Of a stretch of 64,000 nt of DNA, positions 16,297 to 25,287 are shown piece after piece (position 1 is the stretch's first letter; each line of letters begins with the position of its first letter). The translations under genes were made by a program, and so were the position numbers. The notes under the pieces were generated by a model, which was not told the origin of the DNA, did not search any database, and worked only from the letters and a program-made list of their open reading frames with translations. Source of the stretch: Burkholderiales bacterium 67-32 (GTDB lineage: Bacteria; Pseudomonadota; Gammaproteobacteria; Burkholderiales; Burkholderiaceae_B); assembly GCA_001898625.1 (NCBI GenBank), contig MKUP01000013.1:62001-126000 (forward strand), written 5' to 3'.

Positions 16297-17064
16297 ATGA
16301 ACAACAAACTCGCAGAACGTCTCGCCCCGATCACGCTGCTGATCGCCGTCATCATCCTGTGGGAGATCATCTGCCGGGTCTTCGAGGTGTCCGAGTTCAT
16401 CTTCCCCAGCCCCTCGCAGATCCTGCAGGCCACCATCGACTACGCGCCGGTCATCGCCATGCACGCCTGGCGCACCTTCTGGGTCACGATGGCCGGCTTC
16501 GGCATCTCCATCGTGGTGGGTGTGGTGCTGGGCTTCGTCATCGGCAGCTCGCGCCTGGCCTACACGGCCGTGTACCCCTTGATGACGGCGTTCAACGCCC
16601 TGCCCAAGGCGGCCTTCGTGCCCGTGCTGGTGGTGTGGTTCGGCATCGGTATCGGCCCCGCCGTGCTGACCGCCTTCCTGATCTCGTTCTTTCCCATCAT
16701 GGTCAATATCGCCACCGGGCTCGCGACGCTCGAGCCCGAGCTCGAGGACGTGCTGAGGGTGCTGGGCGCCAAGCGCATGGACGTACTGCTCAAGGTCGGG
16801 CTGCCGCGGTCGCTGCCGTATTTCTACGCCTCGTTGAAAGTGGCGATCACGCTGGCCTTCGTCGGCTCGACCGTATCCGAGATGGCGGCCTCGAACGAGG
16901 GCATCGGCTACCTGCTGGTGTCGGCCGGCTCGGCCATGAAGATGCCGCTGGCCTTCTCCGGCCTGATGGTGATAGGCGTGATGGCCATGGCCATGTACGA
17001 GTTGTTCGCGCTGGTGGAAAAACGCACCACGGCCTGGGCCCACCGGGGCAACCAGGGCACCTGA
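16297..17064 (+). CDS. ABC transporter permease (NitT/TauT type)
   Basis: A 255-residue inner-membrane permease with about six hydrophobic segments, the first at about residues 11-29. The cytoplasmic EAA loop that docks to the ATPase is visible as LEDVLRVLGAKRMDVLLKVG, followed by LPRSLPYFYASLKVAITLAF. As usual for this family one permease gene is present, so the transporter would use a homodimer. It is the last gene of the operon and is followed by degenerate kinase sequence. Confidence 0.93.
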   Translation: MNNKLAERLAPITLLIAVIILWEIICRVFEVSEFIFPSPSQILQATIDYAPVIAMHAWRTFWVTMAGFGISIVVGVVLGFVIGSSRLAYTAVYPLMTAFNALPKAAFVPVLVVWFGIGIGPAVLTAFLISFFPIMVNIATGLATLEPELEDVLRVLGAKRMDVLLKVGLPRSLPYFYASLKVAITLAFVGSTVSEMAASNEGIGYLLVSAGSAMKMPLAFSGLMVIGVMAMAMYELFALVEKRTTAWAHRGNQGT

Positions 17065-17109
17065 GGCCGCGCCGTCTCCAAGATCGAGACGCGCGGTGCG
17101 ACCCGGCGG

Positions 17110-17240
17110 TGATCGGGATCGCCGCCGAACCGCGCCACGGCGCCTACGTCATCCATGTGCGCGACAATGGCGTAGGTTTCGACATGAAATACGCCGGCAA
17201 ACTGTTCGGCGTATTCCAGCGTCTGCACCTCATTGAAGGA
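17110..17240 (+). pseudogene. Relic of a phytochrome-like histidine kinase C-terminus
   Basis: One frame reads VIGIAAEPRHGAYVIHVRDN and continues GVGFDMKYAGKLFGVFQRLH. This is the ATPase N-box/G1 region of bacteriophytochrome-type histidine kinases, where DNGVGFDM binds ATP and KLFGVFQRLH is the following helix. The expected G2 motif is missing, because the frame runs directly into unrelated codons after LHLIEGV. No start, no dimerisation domain and no upstream kinase sequence remain. It is a fragment left by deletions next to an intact hybrid kinase. Confidence 0.75.
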
Positions 17241-17254
17241 GTGAGACCCCCGCC

Positions 17255-17317
17255 ATGCTCAAGCCCATTCTGCTGGTCGAAGACAGCCACCGCGCCTCCC
17301 TGAGCCTGTCCACGTGA
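17255..17317 (+). pseudogene. Truncated response regulator start
   Basis: An ATG opens the reading MLKPILLVEDSHRASLSLST and then a stop. The first ten residues are a classic receiver-domain start with the acidic pocket, and the remainder has been lost. The stop overlaps the GTG of the following hybrid kinase. The relic therefore looks like the head of a response regulator gene joined by deletion to its downstream neighbour. Confidence 0.65.
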
Positions 17318-19254
17318 ACCCGCCCGCCATGCGCGTCCTGCTTGCCGAGGACGATCCCCACGATGCGGAACTGACCCTGGAACGCCTGTCGATCTCGGGA
17401 CTCAGCGTGGAGAGCGTCATCGTCAACAACGAGGCCGACTTCACCCGGGCCCTGGACAGCGGCAACTTCGACCTCGTGCTGTCCGATTTTCACATGCCGG
17501 GCTTTCCCGGCAGCGACGCGCTGCGGATCACGCGCAGCCACCCCACCGCCCTGCCTTTCATCTTCGTTTCCGGCGTGCTGGGCGAAGAACACGCGGTCGA
17601 CATGCTGAAGGAAGGCGCGACCGACTACGTGCTCAAGCAGCGCCTGGAGCGTCTGCCCATCGTCGTGATGCGGGCCCTGGACGAAGCCCGCGAGCGGCGG
17701 TCCCGGCACGATGCCGAGCGCCGGCTGCGCGAGAGCGAAACCTATTTCGGGCAGTTGATCGACGCGCTGCGCGATTACTCGGTGGCCACGCTGTCGCTGG
17801 AAGGCACGATAGAAAGCTGGAACCGCGCCTCGGAATGGCTGTTCGGCTATCCCGCCGAAGAAGTGATCGGGCGCCCCGGCGACATGTTCAACCTCCCTCC
17901 CGAACCGGGCCAGCCCGAAGCCGGCTCGCTGCGCGAGCAGCTCGCCGACATCGGCACCGGCAACAGCCTGGCCGAGGAACGCTGGCTGATGCGCAAGAAC
18001 GGCGCCACCTTCTACGCCTCGGTGGTGACCACGGCCATTTTCGGCAACGCCGGCGCCGTGCGCGGCTTCTCGCGCATCGTGCGCGACATGACCGACAGCC
18101 GGGTCGCCGCCGACCTGCTGCAGGTGGCCAAGGAACAGGCCGAGGCCGCCAACCGCGCCAAGGACCGCTTCCTGGCCGTGCTCTCGCACGAGCTGCGCAC
18201 GCCGCTGGGCCCCATCTATGCGGCGGCGCAGGCGCTGGACCTGCGCCAGGACCTGGCCCCCGAATGCCGCCGCAGCGTCGAACTGATCAAGCGCAACGTC
18301 GAGGTCGAGGCCCGCCTGATCGACGATCTGCTCGACATCTCCAAGATCGTCAACGACAAACTGAGCCTGCGCCTGGAACCCACCGATCTCGTGGGCATCC
18401 TGAACGGGATCGCCGAGATCTTCCGCGAGGAAGCCGCCGCCCGCCACATCGATCTGCACTACACGCCCCTGCCCTACCCGGTCATCGTGCAGGCCGACCC
18501 GGCCCGCCTGCAGCAGATCGTCTGGAACCTGCTGAAGAACGCCATCAAGTTCACGCCGCGCGGCGGCGAGATACGCGTCACCGTGTACCAGCCGGTGCCG
18601 GGCAGGATCGCGGTCGACGTCTCGGACACGGGCATAGGCATTCCCCCGCAGGCGCTCAAGCGCATTTTCAATGCCTTCGACCAGGGCGAGGAAGACGCCG
18701 CCCAGTCGCGCGGCGGCCTGGGACTGGGGCTGGCCATCGCCAGCTCGCTGGCGCAGCGCCACGGCGGCACGCTGAGCGTGCGCAGCGACGGCCAGGGCAA
18801 GGGCACGACCTTCACGCTGACGCTGGACGACCCGGCCAGCGGCACCCTGCACGCCCCCACCGAGGAGGTCCTTCCCGTGTCCGCTCCCCTGGTCCGTCCC
18901 GCCAGCATCCTGCTGGTCGAGGACAACATCGATACCGCCGAAGCCATGCAGTTCCTGCTGACCGAGTACGGCTACGAGGTCGAGGTCGCGGAAAACGTGG
19001 CGGCGGCCTGCCGCCGCGTCGACGCCAGGCGCTACGACGTCCTGGTCAGCGACATGGGGCTGCCCGACGGCGACGGTATCGACGTGCTGCGCCGCTATGC
19101 TCCCCAGCCCGACCAGATCGCGGTCGCGCTCACGGGCTATGGCATGGAATCCGACGTGCGCCGCTGCCTGGACGCGGGCTTCGCGTTCCACCTGACCAAA
19201 CCGCTGGACATCGACCAGTTGATCCGCGTCCTACAGCGGGATCCCCAGGCCTGA
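17314..19254 (+). CDS. Hybrid sensor: REC-PAS-histidine kinase-REC
   Basis: A 646-residue soluble phosphorelay protein without membrane segments. An N-terminal receiver has DLVLSDFHMPG with phosphoacceptor D58. A PAS sensor follows at about residues 145-270 (YSVATLSLEGTIESWNRASE). The HisKA helix has RFLAVLSHELRTPLG with H292, and the HATPase part has LLKNAIKFTPRGG, DTGIGIPP and GGLGLGLAIA. A second receiver at the C-terminus has VLVSDMGLPDGDG with D580. The GTG at 17314 overlaps the relic stop, and the ATG at 17329 gives a more standard receiver start. The signal and output are unknown. Confidence 0.9.
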   Translation: MNPPAMRVLLAEDDPHDAELTLERLSISGLSVESVIVNNEADFTRALDSGNFDLVLSDFHMPGFPGSDALRITRSHPTALPFIFVSGVLGEEHAVDMLKEGATDYVLKQRLERLPIVVMRALDEARERRSRHDAERRLRESETYFGQLIDALRDYSVATLSLEGTIESWNRASEWLFGYPAEEVIGRPGDMFNLPPEPGQPEAGSLREQLADIGTGNSLAEERWLMRKNGATFYASVVTTAIFGNAGAVRGFSRIVRDMTDSRVAADLLQVAKEQAEAANRAKDRFLAVLSHELRTPLGPIYAAAQALDLRQDLAPECRRSVELIKRNVEVEARLIDDLLDISKIVNDKLSLRLEPTDLVGILNGIAEIFREEAAARHIDLHYTPLPYPVIVQADPARLQQIVWNLLKNAIKFTPRGGEIRVTVYQPVPGRIAVDVSDTGIGIPPQALKRIFNAFDQGEEDAAQSRGGLGLGLAIASSLAQRHGGTLSVRSDGQGKGTTFTLTLDDPASGTLHAPTEEVLPVSAPLVRPASILLVEDNIDTAEAMQFLLTEYGYEVEVAENVAAACRRVDARRYDVLVSDMGLPDGDGIDVLRRYAPQPDQIAVALTGYGMESDVRRCLDAGFAFHLTKPLDIDQLIRVLQRDPQA

Positions 19255-19343
19255 TCCCCCGGCGCCACCTTCGGCTTTTAAGGATGGGCTAAAATCGGGC
19301 GCAAATTATTTACTATTTTGCATAAATCACCCGCGCCCGTTCC

Positions 19344-20240
19344 ATGGACCGCTTCAAGCAGATCGAATCCTTCGTCTCGGCCGTCGTGCGCGGGAGCCTG
19401 TCGGCCGCGGCGCGCAGCGAAGGCGTCGCGCCCGCGGTCATCGGCCGGCGCATCGATGCGCTGGAAGCCCGGCTGGGCGTCAAGCTGCTGATCCGCACCA
19501 CGCGCAAGATCTCGCTCAGCGCCGAAGGCACGGAATTCTTCGAAGAATGCCAGCAGATCCTGCAAACGCTCGAGAACGCAGAGAACAGCGTGGCGGCGGG
19601 CGGCGAGCATCCCAAGGGGCACTTCCGCGTCACCGCGCCCGGCGGCTTCGGCCGGCGCCACGTCGCCCCCCTGCTGCCGCGGCTGCTGGATGCCTACCCC
19701 GGCATCACCGTGACGCTGGACCTGAGCGACCGGCTGGTGGACCTGGTCAACGAAGGCTATGACTGCGCCATCCGGATCGGCGACCTGGCGGACTCCAGCA
19801 TGGTCAGCGTGCGCCTGGCCGACAACCGCCGCATGGTCGTCGCCGCGCCCGCCTACCTGCGCCGGCACGGCACCCCGCAGCACCCCACCGACCTGGCGCG
19901 CCACAACTGCCTGTCCTTCGGCACCGGCGTCAACCAATCGCGCGGCTGGCTCTTCGCCATCGACGGCAAGACGACACCGCAGCGCGTATCGGGTACGCTG
20001 GAGTGCACCGACGGCGCCGTGCTCCATGCCTGGACGCTGGACGGACGGGGGCTGGCATGGCGATCGCTGTGGGAAATCGAGGACGACCTCAAGGAAGGCC
20101 GGCTGGTGACGGTGCTCGACGAATTCGCCGCGCCCCCCAACGCCATCTACGCCGTGTATCCTCAGCGCAAGCACCTGCCGCTGCGCGTCCGCGTCTTCAT
20201 CGACATGCTGCGGCAAAGCTACGCCAAGCGCCTGCCCTAG
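19344..20240 (+). CDS. LysR-family regulator
   Basis: A 298-residue LysR regulator beginning MDRFKQIESFVSAVVRGSLS, with the helix-turn-helix SAAARSEGVAPAVIGRRIDA and LEARLGVKLLIRTTR. The effector half includes GHFRVTAPGGFGRRHVAP and ERLVDLVNEGYD-like DRLVDLVNEGYDCAIRIGD, which places it in the CrgA/AaeR-like subgroup. Upstream, 19303-19323 is AT-rich with an imperfect dyad GCAAATTATTTACTATTTTG, a plausible autoregulatory site. No target is obvious because no catabolic genes adjoin it. Confidence 0.9.
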   Translation: MDRFKQIESFVSAVVRGSLSAAARSEGVAPAVIGRRIDALEARLGVKLLIRTTRKISLSAEGTEFFEECQQILQTLENAENSVAAGGEHPKGHFRVTAPGGFGRRHVAPLLPRLLDAYPGITVTLDLSDRLVDLVNEGYDCAIRIGDLADSSMVSVRLADNRRMVVAAPAYLRRHGTPQHPTDLARHNCLSFGTGVNQSRGWLFAIDGKTTPQRVSGTLECTDGAVLHAWTLDGRGLAWRSLWEIEDDLKEGRLVTVLDEFAAPPNAIYAVYPQRKHLPLRVRVFIDMLRQSYAKRLP

Positions 20241-20298
20241 CCTTCCCGGGCCGGCGCCCGCCCAGGCCGCCGCGGCCGGCCCAGAACAAAGACAAGCC

Positions 20299-21024
20299 AT
20301 GACCAAACGCATTCCAGTTACCCCAGACTCCGTACGCTGCTCGACCTGCGGGCTGGGACAGTTCTGCCTGCCCGTGGGCATGGCCGCGGAGGACGCCGGC
20401 CGCATGGACGAACTGGTCCAGCAGCGCGTGCGGCTGGCGCGGGGCGAGTCCCTCTTTCGCTTCGAGGACGGCCTGGATGCCGTCTACGGCATCCGCTTCG
20501 GCACCCTGAAGACCTATCTCGAACTGGCCGACGGCCGCCAGCAGATCACCGGCTTCCACCTGCCCGGCGAGATCGTGGGGCTGGACGGCCTGGGCCGCAG
20601 CAGCCATGCCTCGACCGCCATCGCACTGGAAGACAGCGAGGTCTGCGTGATCCCGGTGCGCGACCTGTCCTCGCTGGCCAACCACCTGCCTTCGCTGCAG
20701 CGCCAGCTCATGCGGCTGATGAGCCGCGAGATCGAACAGGACCAGCAGATGCTGTTGTCCCTGGGCACCATGCGCGCCGAGGAGCGGCTGGCCGTGTTCC
20801 TGGTCAGCCTGTCGGAACGCCTGGCCGCGCGCGGCTATTCCTCGTCCGCCTTCGTGCTGCGCATGAGCCGCGAGGAAATCGGCAACTTCCTCGGGCTGAC
20901 CCTCGAGACCGTGAGCCGGCTGTTCTCGCGCCTCGCCAAATCCGGCGTGCTGCGCATCCAGCAGAAGCAGGTCGAGATCCTCGACATGCCGGCGCTGCGG
21001 CGTGTGGCCGGCCCCCATTGCTAG
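20299..21024 (+). CDS. fnr: FNR-type oxygen-responsive regulator
   Basis: A 241-residue Crp/Fnr protein. The N-terminal cysteine cluster VRCSTCGLGQFCLP supplies C14, C17 and C23, and C116 in EVCVIPV is the fourth [4Fe-4S] ligand, as in E. coli FNR. The cyclic-nucleotide-type beta barrel contains QQITGFHLPGEIVGLDGLG. The C-terminal helix-turn-helix is EEIGNFLGLTLETVSRLFS, whose E-x-x-S-R contacts match FNR sites. It controls anaerobic gene expression in the cytoplasm. In Bordetella the orthologue has been called Btr. An 11-base gap separates it from the SapC-like gene. Confidence 0.95.
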   Translation: MTKRIPVTPDSVRCSTCGLGQFCLPVGMAAEDAGRMDELVQQRVRLARGESLFRFEDGLDAVYGIRFGTLKTYLELADGRQQITGFHLPGEIVGLDGLGRSSHASTAIALEDSEVCVIPVRDLSSLANHLPSLQRQLMRLMSREIEQDQQMLLSLGTMRAEERLAVFLVSLSERLAARGYSSSAFVLRMSREEIGNFLGLTLETVSRLFSRLAKSGVLRIQQKQVEILDMPALRRVAGPHC

Positions 21025-21034
21025 CAGGACATCG

Positions 21035-21766
21035 ATGACCACTTCCCCCCAGGCGGGCGCCAACGCCCCCATGTTCGCCCAGGCCCGCGCGCTGGATCCG
21101 CAGCGCCACGCCCATCTGCGGTTCGACCGCCAGGCCGGCTACGCCTTCGCGCGCGGCCAGACCGCGGTGCCGCTGGTGGCCACGGAGTTCGCGATGGCGG
21201 CGCGGGACCTGCCCATCGTGTTCGCCGGCGAGGAACAGATGCCCATGGCGGTGCTGGGCCTGCGCAACGCGCAGAACCTGATGGTGGACGCCGCCGGGCA
21301 ATGGCGGTCCGCCCGCTATATTCCCGCCCACCTGCGACGCTATCCGTTCATCCTGCAGGAAGACCCGGCCAGCCAGCGCTACGCGCTGTGCGTGGACGAG
21401 GACGCCGAACACCTGCGCAGCCCCGCCGCCGATGCCCAGCCCCTGTTCGAGGGCGGACAGCCTTCTCCCGTGGTCGGGGAAATGCTGCAATTCCTGGGAG
21501 AACTCCAGGCCGGCCTGGCCATGACGCGCGACTATGTCGCCGCCCTACGGGCCGAGAACCTGCTGATCCCGCGCCAGGTGGCCGTGGACCTGCAAGGCGG
21601 CGAGCGCGTCACGCTGGACGGCTTCCTGGTCGTGGACGAGACCCGCTTCGACCAGTTGCCCGACGCCACGGCCACCGCGTGGATGCGCAAGGGCTGGCTG
21701 GCCATGACCTACTTCCATCTGCAATCGCGGCTGAACTGGGGCCACCTGGTCGCGCTGGCGGGCTAG
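21035..21766 (+). CDS. SapC-family protein
   Basis: A 243-residue SapC-like protein, a family named after an S-layer-associated Campylobacter gene and widespread in proteobacteria with unknown role. It shows the family pattern FARGQTAVPLVATEFAMAAR, DLPIVFAGEEQMPMAVLGL, RYIPAHLRRYPFIL and the late LDGFLVVDETRFDQLPDAT. No signal peptide is visible. ATG 21035 has AGGA upstream. An in-frame ATG at 21002 lies inside the fnr coding end. It is probably co-transcribed with fnr. Confidence 0.85.
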   Translation: MTTSPQAGANAPMFAQARALDPQRHAHLRFDRQAGYAFARGQTAVPLVATEFAMAARDLPIVFAGEEQMPMAVLGLRNAQNLMVDAAGQWRSARYIPAHLRRYPFILQEDPASQRYALCVDEDAEHLRSPAADAQPLFEGGQPSPVVGEMLQFLGELQAGLAMTRDYVAALRAENLLIPRQVAVDLQGGERVTLDGFLVVDETRFDQLPDATATAWMRKGWLAMTYFHLQSRLNWGHLVALAG

Positions 21767-21781
21767 CCGCGGCACGGCGCC

Positions 21782-22741
21782 TCACGCCGCTTCGGGACAC
21801 GCCGGCGGCGTCGGACCGGCGCCCACCTTGCGCAGGCTCGCGCCTATGTGCAGGTCGGCGATCTGCCGGCGCAGCCAGGTGTTGGCGCTGTCGTGGTGGT
21901 AACGGGCATGCCAGAACTGGCGCATGTGCGTATGGGGCGTCTGGAACGGCAGACGCGACCATGTCGCCCCGGCGGCATCGTCGGTGATGGCCTGGGCGAT
22001 GACCTCGGGCACCGTGACGATCAGATCCGTCTGCGCCAGGATCTTGGGCAGTACCAGGTAGTTCGGCACGCGCAGCGCCACCTCGCGCCGGCGCCCCTGC
22101 TTGCCCAGCTCCTTTTCGATCTGCAGGTCGGTCTTGTTGGCCGTCACCACCAGGTGCCGGGCCGCGAGGTATTCGTCCAGCGTGATCGCCTCGCCCGCCT
22201 TGCGAAAGCCGCTGCCCATCACGCAGACATGCTGGTCGACGAACAGGCCCTGCTGGTAGAAGCCGCTCTGCAACTCCTGCAGGTTGCCGACCGCGAGATC
22301 CGCGTCACCGCTCTCCAGTGCCGCCCGATAATGCTCCCGGCTGAGGCTGCTGACCTCCAGGCTGATGCCCGGCGCCGACGACTTGAAGCGTGCCACGAGC
22401 TGCGGCAGCACCAGGAACTGGGAAAAATCGGACATCAGCAGCGTGAAGCTGCGCTGGCTGGAGGCCGGATCGAAGCCGCTGGCCTGCTCGAAGCCGTTGC
22501 GCACCAGTTCCAGCGCCCGCAGCACGCTGCCCGCCAGTTCGGACGCATACGAGGTGGGCTCCATGCCGCCCTGCGTGCGCACGAACAGCGGGTCGTTGCA
22601 TTGGTTGCGCAAACGCAGCAAGGCATTGCTCATGGACGGCTGCGACAGGCCCACCCGTTCCCCCGCCCGCGTCACGTTGCGCTCGAGATAGAGCGCCTCG
22701 AAGACCAGCAGGAGATTCAGGTCGAGCTTGTTGATGTCCAT
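21782..22741 (-). CDS. LysR-family regulator of the catabolic operon
   Basis: A 319-residue LysR regulator that begins MDINKLDLNLLLVFEALYLE, with the helix-turn-helix NVTRAGERVGLSQPSMSNAL. The NodD/LinR-like effector domain follows, with SFTLLMSDFSQFLVLPQLV. It is the last gene of the long minus-strand operon and its start overlaps the end of the hydroxyacid dehydrogenase gene by 25 bases. That makes it part of the transcript and a likely feedback regulator. It converges with the SapC-like gene with 15 bases between the stops. Confidence 0.9.
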   Translation of the reverse strand: MDINKLDLNLLLVFEALYLERNVTRAGERVGLSQPSMSNALLRLRNQCNDPLFVRTQGGMEPTSYASELAGSVLRALELVRNGFEQASGFDPASSQRSFTLLMSDFSQFLVLPQLVARFKSSAPGISLEVSSLSREHYRAALESGDADLAVGNLQELQSGFYQQGLFVDQHVCVMGSGFRKAGEAITLDEYLAARHLVVTANKTDLQIEKELGKQGRRREVALRVPNYLVLPKILAQTDLIVTVPEVIAQAITDDAAGATWSRLPFQTPHTHMRQFWHARYHHDSANTWLRRQIADLHIGASLRKVGAGPTPPACPEAA

Positions 22742-23790
22742 GGCAGCATGACTATATCCGCCGGGTCACGAATAGACAATGCGCGGTCCGGCCGCCCTTC
22801 GAGCTTGGCGATGGCGTCGCGCACCGCGGGGTTCACCATGGCGCGAGGCTGCCGTCCTCCCAAGGCATCCAGCAGGTTGGCCACCGCCAGTTCCATCATC
22901 GCGCGCCGCGTCTCCACCGTGGCGCTGCCCGCATGCGCCTGCAGCACCACATTGGACAGCGCGCACAGCGGGCTGGCGGGGTCCAGCGGCTCGCGCTCCA
23001 TCACGTCCAGTCCGGCTCCCGCGATACGGCCGTCCCGCAGCGCCTGCACCAGCGCCGCCTCGTCCACCACCGCCCCGCGCGCGGTATTGATCAGATAAGC
23101 CGAAGGCTTCATGGCCTCGAACTCGCGCATGCCCACCGAGCCGCGCGTCTCGGCGGACAGCGGGATGTGCACGCTCAGGAAGTCGGACTCGGCCAGCAGT
23201 TGATCGCGCGAGCGGTAGGCCGCCAGCCCCTCTTGCTCGGACGGCGTGTCGCGGTTGCGGTTGTGATAGATCACCCGCATGTCAAAGGCCTGCGCGCGCC
23301 GGGCCACCATGCGGCCAATGCGGCCCATGCCCAGCAGCCCCAGCGTCTTGCCCGCCAGGTCCGCGGTCAACGGTGCGGGGCCCCGCAGCCAGGCGCCCTG
23401 GCGCACGTAGGCGTCGCCTTCCACCATGTCCCGCGCCAGGCAGATCACGAAGCCCATCGTCAGGTCGGCTACCGCGCGATCGAGCACGCCCGGCGTATTG
23501 CAGACCAGCACGCCTCCCTGCGTGGCACGCGGCACATCGACGTTGTCGTAGCCCACGGCGAAGTTGGACACCACCTTGACGGCCGGCAGCGCCTCCAGCG
23601 TGGCGGCGTCCACCGGAGTGCGCACCGTGCACAGCACGCCGCGCGCCACGGCGCGGTCGGCGGCGGATACCGCCTCGTCCAGCCGCTGGCCCGTGGGTAC
23701 GTCGACGATCCTGCTGGCCGCCTCGATGGCCTCGCGCAGGTCGGGCGGCACGGGAGCGCTGACGATGACAGTGGGTAGGGATTGCGGCAT
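22717..23790 (-). CDS. D-2-hydroxyacid dehydrogenase (NAD-dependent)
   Basis: A 357-residue member of the D-isomer specific 2-hydroxyacid dehydrogenase family, interconverting 2-keto acids and D-2-hydroxy acids. The Rossmann motif is LGLLGMGRIGRMVARRAQAF. The catalytic triad is visible as the arginine of LINTARGAVVDE, the glutamate of MEREPLDP and the histidine of LQAHAGSATVETR. ATG 23790 has GGAGAAG upstream. The last 20 residues form an extra tail after the normal end of the fold and overlap the LysR start. The role in the operon is probably reduction or oxidation of a keto-acid intermediate. Confidence 0.92.
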   Translation of the reverse strand: MPQSLPTVIVSAPVPPDLREAIEAASRIVDVPTGQRLDEAVSAADRAVARGVLCTVRTPVDAATLEALPAVKVVSNFAVGYDNVDVPRATQGGVLVCNTPGVLDRAVADLTMGFVICLARDMVEGDAYVRQGAWLRGPAPLTADLAGKTLGLLGMGRIGRMVARRAQAFDMRVIYHNRNRDTPSEQEGLAAYRSRDQLLAESDFLSVHIPLSAETRGSVGMREFEAMKPSAYLINTARGAVVDEAALVQALRDGRIAGAGLDVMEREPLDPASPLCALSNVVLQAHAGSATVETRRAMMELAVANLLDALGGRQPRAMVNPAVRDAIAKLEGRPDRALSIRDPADIVMLPWTSTSST

Positions 23791-23827
23791 GGCACTTCTC
23801 CGGATCGGCCCGGCGCTCATCCAGCGC

Positions 23828-25258
23828 TCAGGCCAGGGTGTACGCCGTCTTCACGGTGGTATAGAACTCGGCCGCGTAGGTCCCCTGCTCGCGCGGACCG
23901 TAGCTCGATCCCTTACGGCCGCCGAACGGCGCATGCGGGTCCACCCCCGCCGTCGGGCAGTTCACCATCACCATGCCGGCCTGGGCATGCCGCTTGAAAT
24001 GCGTAGCGTGCTTGAGCGAGGCCGTGCAGATGCCCGCCGACAGGCCAAACTCGGTATCGTTGGCCAGCGCCAGCGCCTCGTCGTAGTCCGCCACCGGAAT
24101 CACCGCCGCCACCGGCCCGAAGATTTCCTCGCGGCAGATGCGCATGCCGTTGGAGCAGTCGGTGAACAGCGCCGGCTCCAGGTAATGGCCGTCCTTGGCG
24201 CGCGCCACCCGCCGGCCGCCGCAGGCCAGCGTGGCGCCCTCGTCCCGGCCGATGCGCAGGTATTCCTCATCCTGCTGCAACTGGCGCGCATCCACCACCG
24301 GGCCGATGTCGGTGCCCGGCGTCAGCGCGTCGTCCACGCGCAGCGCGGCCATGCGCTCCTTCACCGCGCGCACGAAGCGATCGTGGATGCCGCGCTGGAC
24401 GATCAGCCGGCTCGATGCGGTGCAACGCTGTCCGGTCGAGAAAAAGGACCCCTGGACGGCGCACTCGACCGCCTGGCTCAGGTCGGCATCGTCCAGCACG
24501 ATCAGCGGATTCTTGCCACCCATTTCCATCTGCACCTTGGCGAACCGGCGCGTGGCGGCCTGCGCCACCTGTCTGCCGGTCGCCACCGATCCGGTAAAGC
24601 TCAGCGCGTCGATGCGCGCATCGTCCAGCATGGCCTGTCCGACCACGCTGCCGCGCCCCATCACGAGATTGAAGACGCCCTCGGGCAACCCGGCGCGGCT
24701 GATGATCTCGGCCAGCGCCCACGCGCTGCCGGGCACCAGGTCAGCCGGCTTGAAAACCACCGCGTTGCCGTACGCCAGCGCCGGAGCAATCTTCCAGGCC
24801 GGGATGGCCAGTGGAAAATTCCATGGCGTGATCAGCCCCACGACGCCCACGGGCTCGCGCGTGACCTCCACGTCCACGCCGGCCCTGGCCTGGGGCAAGC
24901 GGTCGCCACGCACCCGCAACGCCTCGCCGGCGAAGAAGCGGAAGATGGCAGCCGCGCGCGCCGCCTCGCCCACCGCCTCGGGCAGGGTCTTGCCCTCTTC
25001 GCGGGCCAGCAGCCGACCCAGTTCGTCCTTGCGCCGCAGAAGCTCGATGCCGATGGCATCCAGGCATTCGGCGCGCTGCGTCGCGCTGGCCAGGCCCCAC
25101 CGGTCGGCGGCGTCGCGCGCCGCGCCTATCGCCCGGTCCACCTGCGCCGGCGTGGCGTGCGCATATTCACCGACCAGATCGGTCACGTCGGAAGGATTGA
25201 TGTCGCGCGTGGCGCCCTCGCCCTCCAGCCATTGTCCCGCTATGTAGTTCGCATGCAT
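23828..25258 (-). CDS. NAD(P)-dependent aldehyde dehydrogenase
   Basis: A 476-residue aldehyde dehydrogenase that oxidises an aldehyde to the acid. It has TPWNFPLAIP (N147), FTGSVATGRQVAQ for the nucleotide, MEMGGKNPLIV (catalytic base E245), and STGQRCTASSRL with nucleophile C279. The end contains the family PFGGRKGSSYGPREQG. The closest general type is the alpha-ketoglutarate-semialdehyde or succinate-semialdehyde group. It lies 29 bases after the ThDP enzyme stop, so it could oxidise the aldehyde that enzyme makes, or the semialdehyde from the aminotransferase. Confidence 0.93.
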   Translation of the reverse strand: MHANYIAGQWLEGEGATRDINPSDVTDLVGEYAHATPAQVDRAIGAARDAADRWGLASATQRAECLDAIGIELLRRKDELGRLLAREEGKTLPEAVGEAARAAAIFRFFAGEALRVRGDRLPQARAGVDVEVTREPVGVVGLITPWNFPLAIPAWKIAPALAYGNAVVFKPADLVPGSAWALAEIISRAGLPEGVFNLVMGRGSVVGQAMLDDARIDALSFTGSVATGRQVAQAATRRFAKVQMEMGGKNPLIVLDDADLSQAVECAVQGSFFSTGQRCTASSRLIVQRGIHDRFVRAVKERMAALRVDDALTPGTDIGPVVDARQLQQDEEYLRIGRDEGATLACGGRRVARAKDGHYLEPALFTDCSNGMRICREEIFGPVAAVIPVADYDEALALANDTEFGLSAGICTASLKHATHFKRHAQAGMVMVNCPTAGVDPHAPFGGRKGSSYGPREQGTYAAEFYTTVKTAYTLA

Positions 25259-25287
25259 GTCGTCGATTCTTCCGTGGCTGGTGCCGC

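Noticed and set aside
19303-19323. FNR box upstream of the LysR gene
   Set aside because: The AT-rich imperfect dyad lacks the TTGAT-N4-ATCAA form.
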